The notes beneath the pieces were generated by a model that saw nothing but the letters and a program-made list of their open reading frames with translations, made no database searches and was not told where the DNA came from. A DNA stretch of 6,842 nucleotides, from the NCBI GenBank assembly GCA_009700815.1, contig WLLG01000113.1, positions 1-6,842 on the forward strand. The letters run 5' to 3'. Shown here one piece after another: positions 1 to 6,750 of the stretch. Source of the DNA: Actinomycetota bacterium (GTDB taxonomy: Bacteria; Actinomycetota; Acidimicrobiia; Acidimicrobiales; Microtrichaceae). Made by a program: the position numbers and the translations under genes. Position 1 is the first letter of the stretch. Each line of letters starts with the position of its first letter.

Positions 1-1
1 A

Positions 2-583
2 GTTCTTGGGGAGACAGATCTAGGCGAGACAGTGCGTGGGGAGATGATGATCTCTGCGCAGGGAATTGAGGGTGGCTGTGTGTACGCAGTTGGTCGAGAG
101 CTCCGAGCTGCCTGTGACGCTCAGGGCAACACGGTCATGCTGATCGACCTTCGTCCCGACCTGAGCGTTGAACAGGTTGAGCAGAGGTTGAGCACTGCGA
201 AGCCTAAAGAATCAACCTCGACACTTCTGCGGCGCACCATTGGCCTTCCTGCTGTGGCGATTGGCCTACTGCGAGAAGTGACTAAGAACGTTCTGCCTCG
301 CCAAGCTTCTGACATGGCTGTGTTGATCAAATCTCTACCGCTACAGGTAGTGGCCACAGAAGAACTCGACCGGGCAATCTCAACAGCAGGCGGCGTGGCC
401 TTCGAGGAACTCGACGACCGTTTCATGCTTCGTCGGCTTCCTGGTGTGTTTGTCGCCGGCGAGATGATCGACTGGGAGGCACCCACTGGCGGTTATCTGC
501 TTCAGGCCACTCTGAGTACTGCAGTAGCTGCAGCTAACGGGGCCTTGAGCTGGTGGGAAGAAGAACATCCAACGGAGATGTAG
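2..583 (+). CDS. NAD(P)/FAD-dependent oxidoreductase, HI0933/YhiN-like (PP_4765 subgroup), C-terminal part only
   Basis: The frame is open to the window edge from base 2, so the gene is 5'-truncated. The GTG at 32 is an internal valine, not the true start, because conserved family sequence (GE..MIS..GIEGG.VYAVGRELR) already spans that point. About 193 codons remain; the missing N-terminus would carry the Rossmann GxGxxG dinucleotide site. The C-terminal FAD-binding signature is clear: TAGGVAFEELDDRF, then LPGVFVAGEMIDWEAPTGGY (about residues 117-154 counted from GTG 32). This matches the flavoprotein family usually annotated as TIGR03862/HI0933-like. Members are presumed cytosolic FAD oxidoreductases with no firmly established substrate. 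After the GGY motif, family members usually have a glycine-rich 'fatG.aAG' helix start; here it reads LSTAVAAANGA, a slight departure. The stop TAG at 581-583 lies 3 bp from the stop of the converging rlmG-like gene. The family call is fairly sure; the biochemical role is unknown. Confidence 0.85.
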   Translation, partial: VLGETDLGETVRGEMMISAQGIEGGCVYAVGRELRAACDAQGNTVMLIDLRPDLSVEQVEQRLSTAKPKESTSTLLRRTIGLPAVAIGLLREVTKNVLPRQASDMAVLIKSLPLQVVATEELDRAISTAGGVAFEELDDRFMLRRLPGVFVAGEMIDWEAPTGGYLLQATLSTAVAAANGALSWWEEEHPTEM

Positions 584-586
584 TTC

Positions 587-1768
587 TCAGGAGAAGTCAT
601 CAGCTTTGTGTTGCACTGGCGCTGGCTTTCGAGTTGCGCGGAACACCACGAACTTGGAGTTGCTACCGATGATGTCGCAATTGCCAAAGATCCGCTTGAG
701 TTTGGCGTGATAAGCCAGATGCCTATTGCCAATAACCCAGAGTTGTCCGTTGCTGCGAAGAACCCGATGGGCATCAGAGAACATCTGCCAAGCGGTTGCA
801 TCGCTGAGCGCATGATCGTCATGAAAAGGCGGGTTGGTAAAGACCAAATCGACGCTGGCATCTGCGATACCCGGGTGAGAACGAAGTGAGCCCAAGCTGT
901 CACCCACCAAGAACTCGAATTGACCGTGTTCCTCCAGATTGCTCTGCACAGTCAATTCTGCTGAAGCGACTGCTAAGAAGCTCTCGTCAATAAACATCAC
1001 ATCGGCATCAGGATTGTCTAGTGCCAGAACCAACCCCACGACACCGTTCCCGCAGCCCAGATCGATGATGCGAATCTGCCCAGCCTGATCAGGGAGGTTG
1101 TCAATGAAAAAGCTTGTCCCGATGTCGAGACGCTCCGAGGAGAACACTCCCGGATAGCTCTTGACCCTGATGTTGCCCGGATCGAGGGTAAAGCTCGAGA
1201 CTGCCAAGGGGTTCAAGGCGATCTCTGCCTCATGTGGAGTAACAAAGATCAGGCGGGCCTTCTTCTTAGCAAGCGAGGTAGTACTCGGCCCAAGAATTCG
1301 CTCAAACAGAGCCAACGTCGAGTTATGAATGTGCTTGGTCATGCCCGCAGCAACAATCACCGTGCTGGAGTGCACCGAGGGCGCCAGCCGAAGAAGTTGA
1401 TCCTCGAGAAGCGCCAGAGTCTTAGGCACCTTGATGAAGGCGTAATCCACACGCTCTGGTAGAGGATCGAGGCTGCCTAGCAAAGTAACGCTCGAGGGGT
1501 CGATCTTGTTGCGCTCAAGGTTGGCAGTAGTTGCAAGCTGGGAGACATAGGAATCCCCCAAAGAACTGGGTTTACATGGGGCTAAGGCAACTGCGAGCGC
1601 ACCACAGCGATCGTTGATTAGTAACAGGTTGCCGCTCAGATCGCCAAGCTCGGATGCCTGCTGCAGCAGATACTCATCAGCAGCGTCCCAAGCCCGAAGA
1701 GATTCTTGTTGCGTGGAACTAGTGGTGGCGAGGGCAAACTCACCTTGGGGGACAACAAATCTTTCCAT
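587..1768 (-). CDS. rlmG: RlmG-like 23S rRNA (guanine-N2)-methyltransferase
   Basis: This 393-aa protein (E. coli RlmG is about 378 aa) is a class I SAM-dependent methyltransferase. In E. coli RlmG makes m2G1835 in 23S rRNA. The N-terminal half (about 1-190) is the poorly conserved, methyltransferase-like domain that helps bind RNA in RlmG and RsmC. The catalytic half begins near YPGVFSSERLDIGTSFF (205-221). SAM motif I is DLGCGNGVVGL (236-246), the acidic end of strand 2 is D261, and the N2-guanine catalytic motif is NPPFH (312-316). These are followed by the RlmG-typical segments GNRHLAYHAKLKRIFG (347-362) and NSKFVVFRA (370-378). ATG 1768-1766 is used; no convincing Shine-Dalgarno precedes it, but a TANNNT-type box (TAGCCT, minus strand 1784-1779) lies 10 nt upstream, so a very short leader is possible. 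The gene lies 91 bp downstream of the helicase on the same strand and may be read from its transcript. RsmC is the main alternative; the motif spacing and the C-terminal block favour RlmG. The actinobacterial target base is inferred, not shown. Confidence 0.85.
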   Translation of the reverse strand: MERFVVPQGEFALATTSSTQQESLRAWDAADEYLLQQASELGDLSGNLLLINDRCGALAVALAPCKPSSLGDSYVSQLATTANLERNKIDPSSVTLLGSLDPLPERVDYAFIKVPKTLALLEDQLLRLAPSVHSSTVIVAAGMTKHIHNSTLALFERILGPSTTSLAKKKARLIFVTPHEAEIALNPLAVSSFTLDPGNIRVKSYPGVFSSERLDIGTSFFIDNLPDQAGQIRIIDLGCGNGVVGLVLALDNPDADVMFIDESFLAVASAELTVQSNLEEHGQFEFLVGDSLGSLRSHPGIADASVDLVFTNPPFHDDHALSDATAWQMFSDAHRVLRSNGQLWVIGNRHLAYHAKLKRIFGNCDIIGSNSKFVVFRATRKPAPVQHKADDFS

Positions 1769-1859
1769 GAGGGATGGCAGGCTAGTTGGGTTCTTGAGAC
1801 TTGACCGCAGTCAGAGGCTGCTTGAGAGCCTTCAGTATTGATATGCGGGACTCATCTGC

Positions 1860-3566
1860 TCAATCTGATGGGGAATCGAACCGCTCTCGGCGCACCTTGG
1901 TCTTCTTGCCCTTGAGTGTCGTGCGCTTCATTGCCCAGAGCACCTCGTCAACGGCAGATTCTGGAACCTCGACGAGAGAGAACCGGTCCTGAATCTCGAT
2001 GCTGCCGATGTCTTTTCCGCTGAGCTTGGTCTCGTTTGCAATTGCACCCACGAGATCCTTCGGGCGGATTCCTGTGGCACGCCCCGCCCCAAAGTAGAGC
2101 CGGGTCATGCCTGCCGAGCCTTCGCTGCGGCGGCTGCCCTTTTGAGATGGCGAGCCCTTCTTTGCATGCGGCCCACGCTTGGTTGAGTCCTTTGCATTTC
2201 TTGAGGGGCGGCTCGCAACTTCGGGGATCTCTTCGATGTCCTCGGAACCTACGGTTGCTTCATGTGCAAGTTTGACGGCGGCAAGTGCAATTTGGAACAG
2301 GTCCGAATCCTCAGAGAGTGACTCCACCACGGTTCTGAAGCGGTCTAGGTCCTCTGATTGAAGTGTCTCCCGCAGCGTTGCCATCGTGAGTTCCATCCGT
2401 CGATTGCGGAGGTCCTCAACAGTGGGAACCTTCTCGATGCTGATTGGAGAACCCGTGACTCGCTCGATGTTCTTTAACAGTCGCTGCTCGCGAGGCTCGG
2501 CCAGAGTAATGGCGATACCTTCACGGCCAGCACGTCCAACTCGACCAATACGGTGTACATACGCCTCTGGTGCAGACGGGACGTCGTAGTTGACCACGTG
2601 CGTCAGGTGATCCACGTCGAGGCCGCGCGCCGCTACATCGGTAGCCACGAGCAGTTCGGCCGTTTGGCCCCTCAATCGACCCATCACGCGATCACGCTGC
2701 TCTTGGCTCATACCGCCGTGGAGGCCTTCGGCACGGTAGCCACGACCATTGAGGGTCTCGGCCAGCGAATCAACCTCGTGGCGTGTGCGACAGAACACGA
2801 TTGCCGCGGCTGGACTTTCGACATCGAGGATTCTTCCCAGTGCAGCTGCCTTATGAGCGCGAGACACGATGTAAGCCGTCTGGCGCACTAGCGGAGCAGT
2901 CGCTGAGTCAGCTGTTGCTTTTGCAATCTCGATCCGAACCGGGTCTGTCAGATGCCGCTTCGCAATTCCATTGATTCGCCCTGGCATCGTCGCCGAGAAC
3001 AGCACGGTTTGACGATCCTCTGGAGTGGCCTGCAGGATCGACTCGATGTCCTCTGCGAAGCCCATGTCGAGCATCTCATCAGCCTCGTCAAGGACAACCA
3101 TTTGGATCGACTGCAGGGGGAGCGTCCTGCGTTTGAGATGATCCAAAGCCCGTCCCGGAGTTGCGATGACAACATCAACACCCCGTCGCAGGGCATCAAG
3201 CTGTCGACCGATGGGCTGGCCGCCATAGATGGGTAGAACACGAGCGCCAGCAGCTCGGCCGTATCGATGGACAGCCTCTGAGACTTGCATGGCAAGTTCA
3301 CGCGTCGGCACGAGCACCAAGGCCGTGGGAGCCGTCCGGTCGCTGTCCATCACGCGCTCGAGAATTGGCAGGGCAAACGCTGCTGTCTTTCCAGTTCCAG
3401 TAGCCGCCTGACCGAGCAAGTCCCTTCCCTCAAGGAGGCGAGGTATCGACTCTCTCTGGATGGGAGTTGGTTCTTCGTAGCCAAGCTCCATAAGAGCATC
3501 CAGCAGTTCAGGGCGCAGCCCTAGATCGGCAAAGCCAATAATCTCAGTGTTTTCCGTCTCACTCAT
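1860..3566 (-). CDS. deaD: DEAD-box ATP-dependent RNA helicase with DbpA-type RNA-binding domain (DeaD/CsdA-like)
   Basis: This 568-aa cytosolic RNA helicase unwinds short RNA duplexes at the cost of ATP; the family serves ribosome assembly, mRNA turnover and cold adaptation. All core motifs are intact: Q motif F12 to Q37, motif I ATGTGKT (55-61), Ia PTRELA (87-92), GG (115-116), Ib TPGR (136-139), II DEAD (160-163), III SAT (191-193), IV IVFCRTR (256-262), V ATDVAARGLD (308-317) and VI HRIGRVGR (338-345). A Lys/Ser/Arg-rich, probably disordered linker (about 450-486) leads to a DbpA RNA-binding domain (about 487-562: TRLYFGAGRATGI, then LVEVPESAVDEVL). Length and architecture match mycobacterial DeaD (about 563 aa). 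The ATG start is supported by GGAG 7 nt upstream. It lies 118 bp after the copper enzyme gene and 91 bp before rlmG; pairing with an rRNA methyltransferase fits a ribosome-biogenesis role. The family call is firm; whether it acts like DeaD or DbpA in vivo is inferred. Confidence 0.95.
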   Translation of the reverse strand: MSETENTEIIGFADLGLRPELLDALMELGYEEPTPIQRESIPRLLEGRDLLGQAATGTGKTAAFALPILERVMDSDRTAPTALVLVPTRELAMQVSEAVHRYGRAAGARVLPIYGGQPIGRQLDALRRGVDVVIATPGRALDHLKRRTLPLQSIQMVVLDEADEMLDMGFAEDIESILQATPEDRQTVLFSATMPGRINGIAKRHLTDPVRIEIAKATADSATAPLVRQTAYIVSRAHKAAALGRILDVESPAAAIVFCRTRHEVDSLAETLNGRGYRAEGLHGGMSQEQRDRVMGRLRGQTAELLVATDVAARGLDVDHLTHVVNYDVPSAPEAYVHRIGRVGRAGREGIAITLAEPREQRLLKNIERVTGSPISIEKVPTVEDLRNRRMELTMATLRETLQSEDLDRFRTVVESLSEDSDLFQIALAAVKLAHEATVGSEDIEEIPEVASRPSRNAKDSTKRGPHAKKGSPSQKGSRRSEGSAGMTRLYFGAGRATGIRPKDLVGAIANETKLSGKDIGSIEIQDRFSLVEVPESAVDEVLWAMKRTTLKGKKTKVRRERFDSPSD

Positions 3567-3573
3567 CTGCGAA

Positions 3574-3577
3574 CTCC
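3574..3577 (-). promoter_or_regulatory. Shine-Dalgarno of the DEAD-box helicase gene
   Basis: GGAG on the minus strand ends 7 nt before ATG 3566-3564. It settles the start, which places the Q motif (F12) at the usual distance from the N-terminus. Confidence 0.7.
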
Positions 3578-3586
3578 GAACCTAAA

Positions 3587-3604
3587 TAGCAACTTGCTCT
3601 GCTA
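3587..3604 (-). repeat. Overlapping short inverted repeats in the helicase leader
   Basis: AGCAA-c-TTGCT (3588-3598) is an 11-bp near-perfect palindrome, and TAGCA-N8-TGCTA (3587-3604) overlaps it, so two alternative small hairpins could form. They sit 21-38 bp upstream of the helicase ATG, ahead of its GGAG. Helicases of this kind are often controlled through their leaders, but arms of 5 bp can arise by chance. Nothing else recognisable was found in the leader. Confidence 0.25.
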
Positions 3605-3640
3605 TCACGTTGGCACGCAGGCAGCTCAAATCCGAATCCT

Positions 3641-3660
3641 GAGACTTTCGTAACAGTCCC
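3641..3660 (-). terminator. Possible weak hairpin terminator after the copper monooxygenase gene
   Basis: On the minus strand, GGGACT-N8-AGTCTC can pair over 6 bp (one G-U) with an 8-nt loop, 24 nt after the TAG of the copper enzyme gene (3687-3685). No U-run follows. Actinobacterial terminators often lack a U-tract, so it is kept as a low-confidence candidate; if it works, the helicase must have its own promoter in the remaining ~75 bp. Confidence 0.2.
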
Positions 3661-3684
3661 GAACCCGTTACCGCTGAAACAGAA

Positions 3685-5916
3685 CTAGGGCGTAGCTGCG
3701 TTCGCTGCAGGTGCGGGTGCGAGGGCTGGCGGGATGATTGAGTAGGTGTTGAAGCACATTTCATCCTCTGTTCCCTCGGCAAAAACTATGTATCGCTTTG
3801 CTCGAAGTGGGTCAGCATCTCGGTTCCAAGAACACTCGATTCTGATTTTGTCTCCCTTGACCACGTCGACTGGGGATTGCAGTTCGTAGAGCATCTGCCA
3901 GTCAAAATTCCAGTCGGGAATATCAAGTAGCACCTTCTCCTGTGGGCTATCGGGCCACAGAGTCATCCTGAAGGACCGCCCTAGCGTGTGCATGTGGCCG
4001 AGGACCTCGATGATCTGACCATCAAAGGGAACAACAGAGTCACAAGAGGAGGAGTATGTGCCATTCATGCCGATCGCCAATTCCTCGGCAGTCTTCTTGC
4101 ATGCTCGAAGAAGTCCCTGCTCAATAAATTTACCCGAGGCTCCATAGAGTTTGACGTTGTCCTCAAGCGCCGCCGCTCGATCGCATAGGGGCTCAGTAGC
4201 TCCTGCTGGGCAAGGAATCTCGACTGGGGCGAGCGGGTTCATAACCGTAATCTCACGCAACGGGCTGGTGCCTGGTTCGGTTTGCATGACAAAACTCGAC
4301 TGGTCGGGGGTGACCGAATCTGAATAGTGGTAGTGCATCTGCAGAACTAACGTGTCGCCTGGCTGGAACAAAATGCCGGCGCCCTTAAAACTTGCTGCCT
4401 CTTGCCCTGGAGCCCAACCTCCGATGAGTTTGGACCCAGCTGATTTCTCTCCAGAAGGAGAAACTGCAGTTCCAGCGCCTGTACCGGTATAGCAGGACCA
4501 CCCCGGCTGACCGTCAGGTACCTTGGCCAGATTCGTCCCCTCTAGCTGCTGCAGTCCCTCTCGAGCGGATGCTGCGATCTGAAACACTTGGGCGTGATGA
4601 ATCTCTTCGATCTGATCTGGAAGGAATTCAAAACCAGTCATGAACGTGGCCTCGGTTAGGCCGGGGTCGACTTCGAAACAGCGGTAGTCGTTTTGGTTTG
4701 TCAGGGAGCCGGTATAGGGCTTTGGCATTTTCAAGGACTTGTCTTTACGAATCTTCGTGACCTTCGCCTGTGCAGAGGGTCGAATCGGGGTGTCCTTGGC
4801 TACGTCAAGTGGCCCACCCGCATCTGCCCATTCGGCCAGCATCGCAATGGTTTGCTCATCGAGTGACTTGGAGTGTGCAAGCGGCACGCCTTTGTCTGAA
4901 GCGGGCCATGGAGGCATATACCTAGCAGTGGTCACCACTCCAAGCGCATGCGCATAGGTCGAGGCATCCTGAGCTGTGTCGAGCTTCCAGTGATGCGAAC
5001 CCATGGCATTGCTGTTGTGACATGACGCGCAATTCGCTGCGAGCACAGGCATGACTTCAGTCTCGAAAGAAGGTGCGTTCTCAACTTTTTCGGGTGATGG
5101 GGGAGCAGTGATCTGAGTTGTGATCGAGGCCGTACTGGGATCAACCGCAACCAAATTCATGGTGAGGGTGACCTCATCACCTGTACGGAGCATTCCAGCT
5201 AGAGAAATTGGACCGATCTCATACTCACTCATAGCGACGGTTGTGGTTGCCGTGGCAGTCAGCTTGTTATCTGACTGGCGAGCCGTCACCTTCCAGGTTG
5301 CTGGCAGGGTGGTTGACTTGACCCGCAGGTCACCTTGCATTTCAAACTCATACTGCTGCCCTTGGCTCAGTTTCTGTGGCAGACCAACAAGCTTTGCATT
5401 CGTAAAGGTGGCCAACGGAAAGGAGTAGGACTCGAGGTAAGCGGAACGAAGCCTCGTATCTCGGAGGGTGTCGTCGGAATGCAGTTGTTCAAGGTCTACG
5501 ACAATCTCGCCAACTCGAGAGTTTTCGGGGCTTGTGGCATTGATCGCAAAGTCTCCAGCGATTCCGTTGGTCGTACCACGCGTTCGCGTAGGTTTTGAAC
5601 CGGCAAAGGTCTCATCTACCTCATAGGTAGCCTCGGACTGAGAGGGATCGATCCGATAGAGGGTTTCCTCTGGAGTAGCTACTAGCTGTGGGGCGTCTGG
5701 TACTTCGTAGCTGATGTTGCGGAATTCTGGGGCAAGAAGTGGTCGTAGCTGTGTCCAAGCCGCAGCGACTCCCACAAAAATGAGCAGTAGCGCAGCCCCG
5801 CTAAAGAACTTATGCCGCTGCACCACGCCGAGAATTCCAGATCTTGGGGCTGTCTCGAGGCCATCATCGAACGAGTCCGATGGAGTGGTCTCAGTTTCCC
5901 CTGAACTCTCTGTCAC
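3685..5916 (-). CDS. Membrane-anchored YceI - cytochrome c - PHM-type dicopper monooxygenase fusion
   Basis: This 743-aa protein is predicted to hydroxylate an unknown substrate outside the cytoplasmic membrane. In order: an acidic cytosolic tail with R34-K36 before one membrane helix (about 39-55), giving an N-in, C-out anchor; a YceI-like beta-barrel (about 86-258, starting LYRIDPSQSEATYEV), a family that binds polyisoprenoids or quinones; a cytochrome c domain with heme site C296-A-S-C299-H300 and probable axial M334 in ARYMPPWPAS; then a copper type II ascorbate-dependent monooxygenase region (about 395-730). The copper ligands expected from peptidylglycine monooxygenase are visible: H440 and H441 (EEIHHAQVF) and H528 (QMHYHY) for CuH; H641 and H643 (GHMHTLGRSF) and M720 (TEDEMCF) for CuM. 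C695 and C721 match a PHM disulfide pair by position. GTG 5916-5914 is supported by AGGGAG upstream. The C-terminal tail is Ala/Pro-rich. A cleaved signal peptide is less likely given the long N-terminal tail. Cytochrome c-PHM pairs are known; the added YceI domain is unusual. Domain calls are strong, substrate unknown. Confidence 0.9.
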   Translation of the reverse strand: MTESSGETETTPSDSFDDGLETAPRSGILGVVQRHKFFSGAALLLIFVGVAAAWTQLRPLLAPEFRNISYEVPDAPQLVATPEETLYRIDPSQSEATYEVDETFAGSKPTRTRGTTNGIAGDFAINATSPENSRVGEIVVDLEQLHSDDTLRDTRLRSAYLESYSFPLATFTNAKLVGLPQKLSQGQQYEFEMQGDLRVKSTTLPATWKVTARQSDNKLTATATTTVAMSEYEIGPISLAGMLRTGDEVTLTMNLVAVDPSTASITTQITAPPSPEKVENAPSFETEVMPVLAANCASCHNSNAMGSHHWKLDTAQDASTYAHALGVVTTARYMPPWPASDKGVPLAHSKSLDEQTIAMLAEWADAGGPLDVAKDTPIRPSAQAKVTKIRKDKSLKMPKPYTGSLTNQNDYRCFEVDPGLTEATFMTGFEFLPDQIEEIHHAQVFQIAASAREGLQQLEGTNLAKVPDGQPGWSCYTGTGAGTAVSPSGEKSAGSKLIGGWAPGQEAASFKGAGILFQPGDTLVLQMHYHYSDSVTPDQSSFVMQTEPGTSPLREITVMNPLAPVEIPCPAGATEPLCDRAAALEDNVKLYGASGKFIEQGLLRACKKTAEELAIGMNGTYSSSCDSVVPFDGQIIEVLGHMHTLGRSFRMTLWPDSPQEKVLLDIPDWNFDWQMLYELQSPVDVVKGDKIRIECSWNRDADPLRAKRYIVFAEGTEDEMCFNTYSIIPPALAPAPAANAATP

Positions 5917-5923
5917 TTATCTG

Positions 5924-5929
5924 CTCCCT
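5924..5929 (-). promoter_or_regulatory. Shine-Dalgarno fixing the GTG start of the YceI-cyt c-PHM gene
   Basis: AGGGAG on the minus strand lies 7 nt before GTG 5916-5914. It is a strong site and selects this non-ATG start, which yields the positively charged residues just before the membrane helix. Confidence 0.75.
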
Positions 5930-5940
5930 AGGCTCAACAC

Positions 5941-5962
5941 TTGCCAGAATTAAATTTGGCAA
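5941..5962. promoter_or_regulatory. Inverted repeat, candidate operator/promoter of the copper monooxygenase gene
   Basis: TTGCCA-N10-TGGCAA is a perfect 6-bp inverted repeat around an AT-rich centre (GAATTAAATT on the + strand), in an otherwise GC-balanced 87-bp gap. It lies 25-46 bp upstream of the GTG. Two-turn spacing (16 bp centre to centre of the arms) and AT-rich middle resemble a dimeric repressor site. On the minus strand the centre contains TTTAAT/TAATTC, which could serve as a -10 box, so a bound protein would block the promoter. No U-run follows, so a terminator for the upstream gene is less likely. The regulator is unknown. Confidence 0.4.
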
Positions 5963-6003
5963 CTCGCGAACCCTACCTGATGTCCCTCCAAATCTAGGAA
6001 CGC

Positions 6004-6738
6004 CTAAAGGTGAACATCTGGTGGGGAAAGGCGACGCTGAATCTCGACAAAGACTGTGGTTCCAAGAATCTCTTGCAACTCCTCAGCTAGTGATTCAATG
6101 ACTGGAGAATCCCCTACATACGCTTCGGGCTCCTCGGTACAACACCATGCCATGGTGTCACCGTCATCGCCCCAGTCGCTTCGCTTCCAAGCGCGCACAT
6201 GAGCAATCTCAACACCTGATTCCTGCATTTCCCACTGAACTCTGACGGGTAACTGCCAACACACCGATGGTTTCCAGTCGAGGGCTGACTCGTCTGCTTT
6301 CTGAGCAGCTAGGTGTAGTGCGCAGCCTGCGCCACCAACGAAGCCCGGACGATTCAAGAAGATGCATGCGCCGTCGATCACTCGAGTATTTGTTTGTGTG
6401 GAGTCACTAAAGATTCCACCCCTCTTGGCCTCTTCATGAAATTGGAAGAACTCGGGGTCTAGATAACCGGCGAGCATCGCTGTTGTTGCTGGCTCATCAT
6501 CCACGAGTTCGGCACCGACTGAGCAGCAGCCTTGGCCAAGCTCCTCGGCGGGGTGGTCGAGTATGCCTTGGCATCCCCTGCCCCAGATACAACTCCAGTT
6601 TGACTGCAGAAAGGAAGTGTCTAGGTGCCACTCGACCCCGCCATCAGTAATGACCTCGATCCCTGCCTCGGGTGAAGGGCTGGCCTCGGGCGGGATAGCG
6701 GGTTCTTGCGTTGCGGATTCTGGGGGTGTGGGGTTCAC
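6004..6738 (-). CDS. Conserved actinobacterial cysteine-rich protein, YkgJ/DUF3109-like cysteine cluster
   Basis: This 244-aa protein resembles a family I remember from actinobacterial genomes, sometimes loosely labelled as a YkgJ-type cysteine-cluster protein; its function is unknown. Nine cysteines lie in short conserved blocks: NWSCIWGRGCQG (C50, C56), GQGCCSVGAE (C71, C72), GACIFLNRPGF (C125), GGAGCALH (C139), PSVCWQLPVR (C160) and AWCCTEEPEAY (C199, C200). With H142 next to C139 they could bind an Fe-S cluster or zinc, which is inferred. There is no signal peptide or membrane segment, so it is probably cytosolic. The first ~26 residues are Pro/Glu/Ser-rich and likely disordered. GTG 6738-6736 is the start: an in-frame TAA lies only 4 codons upstream and no other ATG, GTG or TTG occurs before the conserved part. 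There is no Shine-Dalgarno, so translation may be leaderless. It lies 87 bp upstream of the copper/heme enzyme, same strand. Confidence 0.75.
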   Translation of the reverse strand: MNPTPPESATQEPAIPPEASPSPEAGIEVITDGGVEWHLDTSFLQSNWSCIWGRGCQGILDHPAEELGQGCCSVGAELVDDEPATTAMLAGYLDPEFFQFHEEAKRGGIFSDSTQTNTRVIDGACIFLNRPGFVGGAGCALHLAAQKADESALDWKPSVCWQLPVRVQWEMQESGVEIAHVRAWKRSDWGDDGDTMAWCCTEEPEAYVGDSPVIESLAEELQEILGTTVFVEIQRRLSPPDVHL

Positions 6739-6744
6739 ATGGCG

Positions 6745-6750
6745 AGGTTA
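6745..6750 (-). promoter_or_regulatory. Candidate -10 box for leaderless transcription of the cysteine-rich gene
   Basis: TAACCT on the minus strand fits the actinobacterial TANNNT -10 pattern and is separated by 6 nt (CGCCAT) from the GTG start at 6738. That spacing would put the transcription start at the first base of the start codon, which fits the lack of a Shine-Dalgarno. No convincing -35 box was found 16-18 bp upstream, and TANNNT occurs often by chance. Confidence 0.35.

Noticed and set aside
608..889. Plus-strand open frame of 93 codons inside the rlmG-like gene
   Set aside because: Fully antisense to conserved methyltransferase motifs, with no recognisable domain or ribosome binding site; a shadow frame.
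502..903. Minus-strand open frame of 133 codons spanning the convergent junction
   Set aside because: Overlaps conserved coding sequence of both the flavoprotein and the methyltransferase; no domain seen.
1801..1831. Two small inverted repeats between the helicase and rlmG (TTGAC-loop-GTCAG, and AGGCT-N7-AGCCT) as a terminator
   Set aside because: Stems of 4-5 bp, no U-run on the minus strand, and common by chance; not enough to call an end of transcription.
2553..2891. Plus-strand open frame of 112 codons inside the helicase gene
   Set aside because: Antisense to helicase motifs IV-VI and unlike any known protein; a shadow frame.
1194..6386. CTCGAG palindrome seen eight times (1194, 1403, 1491, 3357, 5431, 5514, 5854, 6381)
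   Set aside because: More than the roughly two expected from base composition, but all copies are inside coding sequence and irregularly spaced; Ser/Leu/Glu/Arg codon choice in a TCGAG-rich genome explains it better than a motif array.
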